Below, one piece after another: positions 16,932 to 25,258 of a stretch of 64,000 bases of DNA. Position 1 is the first letter of the stretch. Each line of letters opens with the position of its first letter. The position numbers and the translations under genes are program-made. The DNA lies in assembly GCF_003634585.1 (NCBI RefSeq), contig NZ_RBLG01000002.1:62001-126000 (forward strand), written 5' to 3'. The notes beneath the pieces were generated by a model. It saw nothing but the letters and a program-made list of their open reading frames with translations, was not told where the DNA came from and made no database searches. This DNA is from Gillisia mitskevichiae (GTDB taxonomy: Bacteria > Bacteroidota > Bacteroidia > Flavobacteriales > Flavobacteriaceae).

Positions 16932-17980
16932 TGGAGAAAGTATTCGAATTAAATAAGTTGGTAAGGCCTAATGTCTTAGCGTTAGAAGCATATTCATCTG
17001 CCAGAGATGAATATACTGCTGAGGGTTCTAAAATGATCTTTTTGGATGCCAACGAAAACCCAAATGAAACAGGTGTAAATAGATATCCAGATCCACAGCA
17101 AAAGAAATTAAAATCGAAATTAGCAGAGATCAAGAATATTCCTACTAAAAATATTCTATTAGGAAATGGGAGCGATGAAGTTTTAGATCTTATTTATAGA
17201 GCTTTTTGTGAGCCAGCAAAAGATAATATAATCACATTGCCACCTACTTATGGAATGTACAATGTTTTAGCTGGGATCAATAATATTGAAAGCAGAGAGG
17301 TATTATTAACTGGAGATTTTGAACCTAATGTGGATGAGATTTTTAAAAATGTAGATAAAAACACGAAGTTGATCTTTTTATGTTCTCCAAATAATCCAAC
17401 AGGGAATTCTTTCAGCAGGAAAAATATCGCCGAAATATTAGAAAAATTTGAAGGTCTTGTAGTTATAGATGAAGCATATATCGATTTTTCTGAACAGGCA
17501 AGTTGGATAGAAGACTTAGATAAATATCCGAACTTAATTATAACACAAACTCTTTCTAAAGCTTTCGGGATGGCAGGAATTAGATTGGGAATTTGTTATG
17601 CTTCCAAAGAAATAATAGCAGTTCTTAATAAGATAAAGCCGCCATATAATGTTAATGAACTAACTCAGAATAGAGCCCAATATAGGCTTCAGAATATTTC
17701 AGAAGTAAATAGAGAAATAGCTGATATATTGATAGAAAGGGACACGTTATCTAAAGTATTACTTGAAGTAAAGTTTATTAAAAAAATTTATAGGTCCGAT
17801 GCTAATTTTTTACTTGTTAAAGTAGATGATGCTTTAAAGAGATACAATCAATTATTAAGTAAAGGCATAGTAATTAGAAATAGGACCAAACAACCACTTT
17901 GCGAAAATACTTTGCGATTCACTATTGGGACAAAAGAGGAAAATTTGAAATTAATTAAGGTTTTAAAGAATTTAGATTGA
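16931..17980 (+). CDS. hisC: Histidinol-phosphate aminotransferase
   Basis: PLP-dependent class I/II aminotransferase converting imidazole acetol phosphate to histidinol phosphate with glutamate as donor. The 349-residue protein shows FLDANENP, NRYPDPQ, SPNNPTGN, VVIDEAYIDF and the PLP lysine K210 in TLSKAFGMAGIRLG. The start overlaps the hisD stop by one base. A 109-base spacer with a repeat element separates it from hisB. Confidence 0.95.
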   Translation: MEKVFELNKLVRPNVLALEAYSSARDEYTAEGSKMIFLDANENPNETGVNRYPDPQQKKLKSKLAEIKNIPTKNILLGNGSDEVLDLIYRAFCEPAKDNIITLPPTYGMYNVLAGINNIESREVLLTGDFEPNVDEIFKNVDKNTKLIFLCSPNNPTGNSFSRKNIAEILEKFEGLVVIDEAYIDFSEQASWIEDLDKYPNLIITQTLSKAFGMAGIRLGICYASKEIIAVLNKIKPPYNVNELTQNRAQYRLQNISEVNREIADILIERDTLSKVLLEVKFIKKIYRSDANFLLVKVDDALKRYNQLLSKGIVIRNRTKQPLCENTLRFTIGTKEENLKLIKVLKNLD

Positions 17981-17993
17981 ACCTTAATGTTAT

Positions 17994-18053
17994 TTCGTCA
18001 CTCTCAGCGTAAATGAAAGGTCTAAAGACATCTCGACTCCGCTCGATGTGACA
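17994..18053. repeat. REP-like intergenic repeat between hisC and hisB
   Basis: The spacer runs from TTCGTCACTCTCAGCG to GACTCCGCTCGATGTGACA. On the other strand it reads TGTCACATCGAGCGGAGTCG, then ends in CGCTGAGAGTGACGAA. This GTCA...GAGCGGAGTCGA layout is the general shape of a palindromic repeat family scattered between genes in many flavobacteria. The arms ACATC/GATGT around TCGA...TCGA can fold. It splits an otherwise tightly packed operon. Confidence 0.6.
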
Positions 18054-18089
18054 GTATATTTTATCAATCTAAAATAAGAAGAAGAAAAA

Positions 18090-19229
18090 ATGAAAAAAAT
18101 ACTTTTTATAGATCGGGACGGCACAATGATTCACGAGCCGGAAGATTATCAAATAGATACTTTAGAAAAGCTGGAATTCTACCCTCAGGCATTATTTTAT
18201 TTGTCTAAAATAGCAAAGGAACTCGATTACGAATTCGTAATGGTCACTAATCAAGATGGTTTGGGAACCGATGCTTATCCTGAAACTGCTTTTTGGCCAA
18301 TTCAGAATTTCGTTTTAAAAACCTTTGCAAATGAAGGAGTGGTTTTTAAAGAAGTACTTATGGACAGATCTTTTGCAAAGGATAATTCTCCTACTAGAAA
18401 ACCAAATACCGGTTTATTGGAAGAAAATTATCTGAATAATATAGAATACGATCTTCCCGGCTCTTATATGATCGGGGACCGGATGACAGATATGGAATTC
18501 GCTCTAAACTTTGGTGGAAAGGGTATTTTTATTGATACTCACGAGGAACTTGGAAAAGATGAGTTAAAAAACGGACATGAAGAAATCGGAAAATCCATAG
18601 CTCTAAGAACTTCTAGTTGGGAAAAGATCTATGAATTCTTGAAACTTAAAGAACGCTCTTCAGAGATCAACCGGAAAACCAATGAGACAGATATTTTTAT
18701 CAACCTTAATTTGGATGGTACAGGAAAATCTGATATTTCTACTGGATTAGATTTTTTCGATCATATGTTAGATCAAATTTCCCGACATGGACAAATGGAT
18801 CTAGAAATAAAAGTAACTGGAGATCTGGAAGTAGATGAACACCACACAATAGAAGATACAGCAATCGCACTTGGAGAAGCTTTTAGTTTAGCACTAGGTA
18901 ACAAACTTGGAATAGAGCGTTATGGTTTTTGTTTACCAATGGACGATTGTTTAGCCCATGCGGCAATAGATTTTGGTGGTAGAAATTGGTTGGTTTGGGA
19001 GGCCGAATTTAAGCGTGAAATGATTGGAAAAATGCCAACAGAGATGTTTCTTCATTTTTTTAAATCTTTTACAGATGGCGCGAAAGCAAACCTGAATATC
19101 AAGGCAGAAGGTACTAACGAACATCATAAGATAGAAGCGATTTTTAAAGCATTTGCGAAAGCAATTAAAATGGCTGTTAAAAGAGATACCGAAAAAATGA
19201 TCCTACCATCAACAAAGGGGATGTTATAA
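18090..19229 (+). CDS. hisB: Bifunctional histidinol-phosphatase / imidazoleglycerol-phosphate dehydratase
   Basis: A 379-residue fusion. Residues 1-165 are a HAD phosphatase with the DxD motif D8-R-D10 (FIDRDGT) and [11 protein letters not shown], removing phosphate from histidinol phosphate. Residues 185-379 are the IGP dehydratase with the manganese-binding motifs [30 protein letters not shown] and [16 protein letters not shown]. The fusion supplies the phosphatase step, so no separate hisN is needed. The start is preceded by AGAAGAAGAAAAA, a weak purine-rich ribosome site. Confidence 0.95.
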   Translation: MKKILFIDRDGTMIHEPEDYQIDTLEKLEFYPQALFYLSKIAKELDYEFVMVTNQDGLGTDAYPETAFWPIQNFVLKTFANEGVVFKEVLMDRSFAKDNSPTRKPNTGLLEENYLNNIEYDLPGSYMIGDRMTDMEFALNFGGKGIFIDTHEELGKDELKNGHEEIGKSIALRTSSWEKIYEFLKLKERSSEINRKTNETDIFINLNLDGTGKSDISTGLDFFDHMLDQISRHGQMDLEIKVTGDLEVDEHHTIEDTAIALGEAFSLALGNKLGIERYGFCLPMDDCLAHAAIDFGGRNWLVWEAEFKREMIGKMPTEMFLHFFKSFTDGAKANLNIKAEGTNEHHKIEAIFKAFAKAIKMAVKRDTEKMILPSTKGML

Positions 19230-19266
19230 TATTTAATAGGTTATTTGCCTAGATCAAGTACATAGA

Positions 19267-19848
19267 ATGAAAATAGTAATTATAGATTACGGAGCAGGAA
19301 ATATTCAAAGTATCAAATTTGCGATTCAGCGATTGGGATTTGAAGCGATCTTGAGTAATAATGAAACCGAAATTAAAACTGCAGATAAAGTGATATTTCC
19401 AGGAGTAGGAGAGGCTAGTAGTGCAATGCGAATGCTTAGGCAATCTAAATTGGATTTAGTAATTCCCACTTTAAAGAAACCAGTTTTGGGTATTTGCTTA
19501 GGAATGCAATTGATGTGTACCAAAAGTGAAGAAGGAGATACCACTGGATTAGGCATTTTTGATGCTCCAGTTATTAAATTCAACAATTCAGTTAAAGTGC
19601 CTCAAATTGGTTGGAATCAAATTTCACAATTGAATTCTCCTTTATTCAATAATATTAAAGAATTGGAATATGTGTATTTGGTACATAGCTATTTTGTAGC
19701 TGAATGCGACGAAACTATTGCAATATCAGACTATGGAGTGAAATATAGTACCGCATTAAAAAAAGACAATTTTTATGGAGTTCAGTTCCATCCTGAAAAA
19801 AGTAGTGATGCAGGAGAGCAGATTTTAAAGAATTTTTTAGAACTATAA
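19267..19848 (+). CDS. hisH: Imidazole glycerol phosphate synthase, glutamine amidotransferase subunit
   Basis: Class I glutaminase delivering ammonia to HisF. The 193-residue protein has nucleophile C77 in LGICLGMQL and the His-x-Glu pair H175/E177 in QFHPEKSSD. It starts IVIIDYGAGNIQSI, as usual for the family. It lies 37 bases after hisB and 12 bases before hisA. Confidence 0.96.
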   Translation: MKIVIIDYGAGNIQSIKFAIQRLGFEAILSNNETEIKTADKVIFPGVGEASSAMRMLRQSKLDLVIPTLKKPVLGICLGMQLMCTKSEEGDTTGLGIFDAPVIKFNNSVKVPQIGWNQISQLNSPLFNNIKELEYVYLVHSYFVAECDETIAISDYGVKYSTALKKDNFYGVQFHPEKSSDAGEQILKNFLEL

Positions 19849-19860
19849 TTTAAGAGGACA

Positions 19861-20601
19861 ATGAGAATTATACCCGCAATAGATATAATAGACGGTAAAT
19901 GTGTAAGACTTTCTAAGGGAGATTATAACACCAAAAAGATATATAATGAGAACCCGCTTGAGGTGGCAAAGCAGTTTGAAGCACATGGCATAGAATCCCT
20001 TCATCTCGTTGATCTGGATGGTGCAAAATCCAGCCATATTGTGAATTATAAAATATTAGAACAAATTACTAATAATACCAATCTAAAAGTTGATTTTGGT
20101 GGAGGTTTGAAATCTAATAAAGATCTGGAAATCGCATTTGAATGTGGAGCACAACAAATAACAGGGGGAAGCATTGCAGTGAAAAATAGAGATCTGTTTC
20201 TATCCTGGATCGAAAAATATGGAAGTGATAAAATTATATTAGGGGCAGACGCTAAGGATGAAAAAGTCGCAATTAGCGGTTGGTTAGAAGAATCTAAAGA
20301 AGAACTAGTTCCTTTTATCGATGCCTATTTAAAAGATGGCTTGCAATATGTGATCTGTACAGATATATCTAAGGATGGTATGTTAGAAGGTCCTTCTTTT
20401 GATCTATATGAGAAAATACTCGTTGAAACATCTGATAATGAAAAGGCTATTAAATTAATTGCTTCAGGAGGGATATCTACATTTGATGAATTGCCAAGGC
20501 TTGCAGAAATGGGCTGTGAAGGTACCATTATAGGAAAAGCTATCTACGAGAACAAGATCAGTTTAAAACAATTAGAAGCCTTTATTTTAGACTACAAATA
20601 A
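19861..20601 (+). CDS. hisA: ProFAR isomerase
   Basis: Phosphoribosylformimino-AICAR-phosphate ribotide isomerase, an Amadori rearrangement on a TIM barrel. The 246-residue protein has D8 in [15 protein letters not shown] as catalytic base, the phosphate loops VDFGGGLKS and IASGGIST, and [14 protein letters not shown]. The sequence distinguishes it from HisF, which follows 9 bases later. Confidence 0.95.
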   Translation: MRIIPAIDIIDGKCVRLSKGDYNTKKIYNENPLEVAKQFEAHGIESLHLVDLDGAKSSHIVNYKILEQITNNTNLKVDFGGGLKSNKDLEIAFECGAQQITGGSIAVKNRDLFLSWIEKYGSDKIILGADAKDEKVAISGWLEESKEELVPFIDAYLKDGLQYVICTDISKDGMLEGPSFDLYEKILVETSDNEKAIKLIASGGISTFDELPRLAEMGCEGTIIGKAIYENKISLKQLEAFILDYK

Positions 20602-20610
20602 CTCGAAACT

Positions 20611-21366
20611 ATGTTAACTAAAAGAATAATTCCCTGTTTGGATATAAAAAATGGAAGAACTGTAAAAGGGATAAATTTTGTAGATCTTAGAGATGCAGGA
20701 GACCCAGTTGAATTAGCAGCTATTTATGCCGCTTCTGGAGCAGACGAGTTGGTTTTTCTTGATATCTCTGCTACAGAAGAGAGAAGAAAAACTTTAGCTA
20801 ATCTAGTTCTAAAAGTAGCTGAAAAGATCAATATTCCATTCACAGTAGGTGGTGGGATATCATCTGTAGAGGATGTAGATATTTTGCTTCAAAATGGAGC
20901 AGATAAAGTATCTATTAATTCCTCGGCGGTTAAAGATCCAGATCTTATAAATAGGTTGGCAGCTAAATTTGGGAGTCAGTGTATTACAGTTGCTATAGAT
21001 GCGAAACTGATAGATGGGGAATGGATCGTTCATTTAGTAGGAGGGAAGGTACCTACAGAGTTAAATCTTTTTGAATGGGCAAAGGAAGTAGAAAAACGTG
21101 GTGCAGGTGAGATTTTGTTTACTTCTATGAATAATGATGGAACAAAAAACGGTTTTGCAAACGAAGCTTTGGCAAAATTATCTACAGAATTAAATATCCC
21201 GATAATCGCTTCGGGGGGCGCAGGAAATATGCAACATTTTTGCGACGCATTTATAGAAGGAAAGGCAGATGCTGCTTTGGCCGCGAGTGTTTTTCATTTT
21301 AAGGAGATAGAAATAAAGGATTTAAAAGAAGAGTTAAGAAATAAAGGAATTCCAGTAAGAATTTAA
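20611..21366 (+). CDS. hisF: Imidazole glycerol phosphate synthase, cyclase subunit
   Basis: TIM-barrel partner of HisH that joins ammonia to PRFAR, giving IGP and AICAR. The 251-residue protein has catalytic D11 ([15 protein letters not shown]) and D130 (TVAIDAKL), with FTVGGGISS and IIASGGAGN for phosphate binding. Order hisH, hisA, hisF is the common conserved one. Confidence 0.96.
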   Translation: MLTKRIIPCLDIKNGRTVKGINFVDLRDAGDPVELAAIYAASGADELVFLDISATEERRKTLANLVLKVAEKINIPFTVGGGISSVEDVDILLQNGADKVSINSSAVKDPDLINRLAAKFGSQCITVAIDAKLIDGEWIVHLVGGKVPTELNLFEWAKEVEKRGAGEILFTSMNNDGTKNGFANEALAKLSTELNIPIIASGGAGNMQHFCDAFIEGKADAALAASVFHFKEIEIKDLKEELRNKGIPVRI

Positions 21367-21393
21367 TTATTCTTCAGAAGAAAATATAAAACT

Positions 21394-22023
21394 ATGGAAA
21401 TAGATTTCAATAAAAATAACGATGGTTTGGTGCCAGTGATCATTCAGGATAACAGCACTAAAAATGTATTAATGTTGGGCTATATGAATGAGGAGGCTTA
21501 TTTAAAGACCAATGAATTTAATAAGGTCACTTTTTTTAGTAGAACGAAAAACCGATTATGGACTAAAGGGGAAGAAAGTGGGAATTTTCTAAAAGTTGTA
21601 AATATAAAGAATGATTGTGATAATGACACTTTATTGATATCTGTAATTCCACAGGGTCCTACCTGCCATAAAGGAACAGATACCTGCTGGGGTGAAACAA
21701 ATAAACCTAATTTTGGATTTCTTTCTGAACTAGAGGGAATTATTGAAGACCGAAAAAAGAAAAGTGAAATAGAACCAGAATTAAGAAGAAAGGAAGATGC
21801 TAGTTATGTGGTTTCCCTTTTTGATGATGGAATGAATAAGATTGCCCAAAAAGTTGGGGAGGAAGCTATCGAGACGGTTATTGAGGCCAAGGATGATAAT
21901 GATGATCTTTTTCTAAATGAAAGTGCCGATTTGCTTTTTCATTATATGATCTTACTAAAAGCAAAAGGTTTTGGTTTAAATAATATCGTGGAAGTGCTAG
22001 AAAAGAGGCATGCTAATAAATAG
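21394..22023 (+). CDS. hisIE: Phosphoribosyl-AMP cyclohydrolase / phosphoribosyl-ATP pyrophosphatase
   Basis: A 209-residue fusion. The N-terminal HisI part (about 1-115) has LMLGYMNEEAY, TFFSRTKNRLWTKGEESGN and the metal-binding cysteines of PTCHKGTDTCW. The C-terminal HisE part (about 120-209) has KVGEEAIETVIEAKDDND and ESADLLFHYMILL. It completes the pathway: every step from PRPP/ATP to histidine is encoded between 14764 and 22023. Confidence 0.96.
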   Translation: MEIDFNKNNDGLVPVIIQDNSTKNVLMLGYMNEEAYLKTNEFNKVTFFSRTKNRLWTKGEESGNFLKVVNIKNDCDNDTLLISVIPQGPTCHKGTDTCWGETNKPNFGFLSELEGIIEDRKKKSEIEPELRRKEDASYVVSLFDDGMNKIAQKVGEEAIETVIEAKDDNDDLFLNESADLLFHYMILLKAKGFGLNNIVEVLEKRHANK

Positions 22024-22051
22024 ATTTCCTGTATATTATTTAACAAAAATG

Positions 22052-22097
22052 AAAAACCGTCCAATTCCTATATTTTGAGGGATTGGAAGGTTTTTTT
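22052..22097 (+). terminator. Terminator at the end of the his operon
   Basis: AAAAACC with CCAAT (22052-22065) pairs imperfectly with ATTGG and GGTTTTTTT (22082-22097) around a TATTTTGAG loop, followed by the T run. It lies 29 bases after the hisIE stop. Confidence 0.75.
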
Positions 22098-22114
22098 ATA
22101 AAAGAAATATCTTA

Positions 22115-22852
22115 TTAAGTTCTATTTCTCACATAGATCAATTTGAATCTCCCATTTTGATTTTCTCTAGACTCCACTTCAAAATTGCTTATAGAACTTA
22201 TCATCGGCGTTAATTTTTGAAATCCATAATTTCTAGAATCGAAATTCGGTTGCTTTTTCTGAAGCATTCCTCCAACATCTCCCAAAAATGCCCAACCATC
22301 TTCATCTGCAACATCAGAGATAGTACTGGCAATAAATTTCAGAACTTTTGGAGTGATCTTATCTACGTTATCTTTTTTAACAGACTTTCCTTTTACTGTT
22401 TCAGTTTCCTGTTCTTTAGAAGCAGAGCCTAAGATCTCTATATAAATAAAACGGTCGCAAGCTACAATAAAGGGTTCTGGAGTTTTTTTCTCTCCAATTC
22501 CAATAACATTTAAACCAGATTCTCTTAATCTTGTAGCGAGTTTCGTAAAATCACTGTCACTAGACACCAAACAAAATCCTTGAACCTTATTAGCATATAA
22601 GATATCCATAGCGTCTATGATCATGGCAGAATCTGTTGCATTCTTCCCTTGAGTATAACCATATTGCTGAATAGGATTGATGGCATTTTCCAATAGCACA
22701 TTTTTCCATTTAGAAAGTTGTGGCTTGGTCCAATCTCCATAAATTCTCTTAATTGTAGGATTACCGTATTTTGCGATTTCTTCCATCATCTCTTTTACAT
22801 AGGCTGAAGGAATGTTATCTCCATCAATAAGTACGGCTAAATTATTTTCCAT
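22115..22852 (-). CDS. NYN-domain ribonuclease-like protein with C-terminal OST-HTH/LOTUS domain
   Basis: A 245-residue protein. Residues 1-145 form a NYN (PIN-like) domain with the acidic residues D9 and D11 in LAVLIDGDNIPS, DSAMIIDAMDILY and LVSSDSDFTKLATRLRE. A Lys-rich linker follows, then residues 170-245 resemble an OST-HTH/LOTUS RNA-binding domain (FLGDVGGMLQKKQPNFDSRNYGFQ... pattern). NYN proteins of the LabA/DUF88 type are predicted RNA nucleases. Target RNA unknown. It is convergent with the his operon across the terminator. Confidence 0.88.
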   Translation of the reverse strand: MENNLAVLIDGDNIPSAYVKEMMEEIAKYGNPTIKRIYGDWTKPQLSKWKNVLLENAINPIQQYGYTQGKNATDSAMIIDAMDILYANKVQGFCLVSSDSDFTKLATRLRESGLNVIGIGEKKTPEPFIVACDRFIYIEILGSASKEQETETVKGKSVKKDNVDKITPKVLKFIASTISDVADEDGWAFLGDVGGMLQKKQPNFDSRNYGFQKLTPMISSISNFEVESRENQNGRFKLIYVRNRT

Positions 22853-22980
22853 TTTATAAATTTTGTACGCTAAGTTATGATTTTAATGAAAAGGGAAATC
22901 AATTTCTCCTAAAAATCATAAGCGTGGTTTTTAATTGATTAATAATAAAGATCTTATAAAAAGTTCTAGATTATAAAGTT

Positions 22981-23850
22981 TTAAACTGGTTCAATATGAA
23001 TAAGAACGTCGGCAATTTGAGGTAACCTAAGCAATAATTCATTTTTCACATTATGCGATATGTCATGGCCTTCTTCCACAGTGATCGTTCTAGTTACTCC
23101 AATATGAAGGTCTACATGATAGGTCATTCCCGTTTTTCTAACGAAGCATTTTTCGGTCTCCTGAACTCCAGGAATATTTTCTGCATACTTTCTTATCTCT
23201 TCAATAAGATCGTCATACATATGTTCATCCATAACTTCTCCTAAAGCTGGGCGCATTATTAGATATGCATTATATAATATGAAACCAGAAGCAAACAAAG
23301 CTGCCCAGTCATCTGCAGTTTCGTAACCTTTCCCCATATACAATGCTATTGAGATCCCAATGAAAGCCATTAAAGAAGTAATAGCATCACTTCTATGGTG
23401 CCAGGCATCAGCTTTTAGCACCGTACTATTAATCTCGTCACTTTTTTTAGAAACAATTCTATAAAAGGTCTCCTTTATAATTATAATTATTCCTAAAACA
23501 ATAAGAGTATAAGATTCAGGAGCCTCATGTGGGGTTTTAATGTGCTGAATACTCTCGTATGCTATAACCGTAGCAGAAACTACCAGAAAACCAACTACAG
23601 CAAATGTTATTAGAGGTTCTGCTTTCCCATGACCATAAGGATGGTTGGCATCTGCAGGCTTATTTGCATATCTTATACCTAATAGTACGAAAATAGAAGA
23701 AAACACATCTGTAGTAGATTCTATAGCATCTGCAATAAGTGCATACGAATTCCCTAAAACGCCTGTAATACCTTTTACTAATGCCAAGACTAAGTTTCCC
23801 AGGATACTTAAATAGGTAGTTTTTACTGCTTGATCAAAATTAGAAGCCAT
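22981..23850 (-). CDS. Cation diffusion facilitator (metal efflux) protein
   Basis: A 289-residue CDF-family proton-coupled exporter, probably for Zn2+, Fe2+ or Mn2+. About six membrane spans occupy residues 12-205, and the C-terminal cytoplasmic metal-binding domain is about 210-289. Metal-site motifs are visible: ADAIESTTD in span 2 and HHRSD in span 5, plus HPYGHGKAE in the loop after span 3. The HxxxD form in span 5 is often seen in Zn/Fe/Cd exporters, but specificity is not certain. It has its own -7 element upstream. Confidence 0.92.
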   Translation of the reverse strand: MASNFDQAVKTTYLSILGNLVLALVKGITGVLGNSYALIADAIESTTDVFSSIFVLLGIRYANKPADANHPYGHGKAEPLITFAVVGFLVVSATVIAYESIQHIKTPHEAPESYTLIVLGIIIIIKETFYRIVSKKSDEINSTVLKADAWHHRSDAITSLMAFIGISIALYMGKGYETADDWAALFASGFILYNAYLIMRPALGEVMDEHMYDDLIEEIRKYAENIPGVQETEKCFVRKTGMTYHVDLHIGVTRTITVEEGHDISHNVKNELLLRLPQIADVLIHIEPV

Positions 23851-23885
23851 ATAACTTATTAAGTTGGGGTTAGGGTAAGAAGGGG

Positions 23886-23893
23886 CAAAGGTA
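23886..23893 (-). promoter_or_regulatory. -7 element TACCTTTG for the CDF gene
   Basis: On the minus strand TACCTTTG fits TAnnTTTG and ends 35 bases before the CDF start codon at 23850. Confidence 0.45.
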
Positions 23894-23923
23894 TAATTTT
23901 TAACTTATCAAAGGAAATAATGC

Positions 23924-24751
23924 TTACCACCACACCACAATAATCCTTTCAAAACTTCCATCACTCTTTTTAATCCATATAAGGGGAGATTTTTTTCTTA
24001 AATGAAGCTCTTTAATTTGCTCATTCACATCTTTAAAATTAATCCATTCTTCCCAATTTTCTGGAACTATTGGCCAATCTTGTTTTTCTGGAGCAAAAAA
24101 ATAAAAAGCCTCTTGATCGTAATCGCCAAAATCTTTAAAATGAATCCAATAACCGATAATACAATCCTCATTTATCTGTGAGAATTTCTGGGTTTGAATA
24201 TTTTTAGGGATAAATAAATTGGCTTTAAAACAGATCTGCTGCTGAATGCTTTCGGAGTCTATATCTATAGATTTTAGATATTTTTCTGCTTCTGGAGTAT
24301 GAAGCAAAGGAAATTGATTTGTATTTACTCTCTGAATCTTCTGAAGTAAAGAATCCTTTCTATTAGGCCCAATCCAACGTTTCAATTCGATTTGGAATTC
24401 TGGGTCGTAAACATAGAATTTATACATTAATTCTATATGAAGTAGTTTTTTAGTCTTCAGATCTTTAACAATAAAGTCCAACTCTCCTAATGTTCGTTGC
24501 TCATCGTTTATCTGAATATTATTGGTGATTAATTCATATCCTTTAGATGCATTTATTGCACTCATAAAAAAATATTCTACACGTTTTCCCAGCACTAAAT
24601 TATTTGGAAATTTTTGTTGCGATATACTGCTTGAGCTAAAGGTTTTATTACTCTTTAATTCAAACAACTTAAACCCAGCAAAATTCGAATTATTAAAAAT
24701 AGAGGGAGTATTTATGAAACCTACAAATTGATGCTCAATCCTATTATACAT
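23924..24751 (-). CDS. DUF1853-family protein
   Basis: A 275-residue protein with the DUF1853 pattern: LGKRVEYFF, RTLGELDFIV, LLHIELMYKFYVYD, LKRWIGPNRKDSL and LQKIQRV. The acidic and lysine residues in GELDF and ELMYKF have the spacing of a PD-(D/E)xK nuclease-like core, the fold suggested for this family. Function is not established. The flanking genes give no operon clue; it is alone on its strand between the CDF gene and a divergent short hypothetical gene. Confidence 0.8.
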   Translation of the reverse strand: MYNRIEHQFVGFINTPSIFNNSNFAGFKLFELKSNKTFSSSSISQQKFPNNLVLGKRVEYFFMSAINASKGYELITNNIQINDEQRTLGELDFIVKDLKTKKLLHIELMYKFYVYDPEFQIELKRWIGPNRKDSLLQKIQRVNTNQFPLLHTPEAEKYLKSIDIDSESIQQQICFKANLFIPKNIQTQKFSQINEDCIIGYWIHFKDFGDYDQEAFYFFAPEKQDWPIVPENWEEWINFKDVNEQIKELHLRKKSPLIWIKKSDGSFERIIVVWW

Positions 24752-24892
24752 AGTTGATAGTTATCTATTTAAATTTTTTTTACTAAAATCGGTTTTTATT
24801 ATTTAACATAATTGATAAATTTATTAACGTTTTTAATATAATGTTAACATTGTTAAGTGATTTTGAGTAATTTTACCTGTTAATTTTTTTCA

Positions 24893-25258
24893 ATGGTAGA
24901 AAAGATCACAGAGTTTTATAAAATGGAATTTTATAACTCTTATGTTATAATAGAAGGTTTAGGTCAGCAAGAAATAGATTCTTCTATCTCAAAGAGAACC
25001 ATTGAAACAATTCTTGACCATTATAAGGGTAATAATTTTGTTATTATTTCTAATAGAACTACTAATTATACTCTAATGCCAGATGCATATTCTCCTGGCG
25101 TTTTTAAGAAAATAAAAGGTATTGCCATAGTTTCTAAATACGAAGAAGTAAGAGAGAAAGCTATTATAGAACAAGAAAAGTTTGATAGTTCCTTTGCTTT
25201 TTTCTCAAATTTAGAAGACGCTAAACATTGGGCTGAAAACTTTTTTGCTACTTATTAA
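24893..25258 (+). CDS. Hypothetical 121-aa protein (SpoIIAA/STAS-like shape)
   Basis: Not recognised to family level. The 121-residue soluble protein begins MVEKITEFYKMEFYNSYVII and has a pattern of alternating strands and helices: IETILDHYKGNNFVIISNRT, KIKGIAIVSKYEEVREKA, ending FSNLEDAKHWAENFF. That last motif resembles the end of STAS-like/SpoIIAA-like flavobacterial proteins. Its stop overlaps the end of the convergent PBP1A gene by 4 bases. Confidence 0.65.
   Translation: MVEKITEFYKMEFYNSYVIIEGLGQQEIDSSISKRTIETILDHYKGNNFVIISNRTTNYTLMPDAYSPGVFKKIKGIAIVSKYEEVREKAIIEQEKFDSSFAFFSNLEDAKHWAENFFATY

Noticed and set aside
22981-23850. The CDF gene and its neighbours as a defence island
   Set aside because: The nearby NYN and DUF1853 genes have nuclease-like folds but no defence-associated partners, and each has its own strand or transcription unit.
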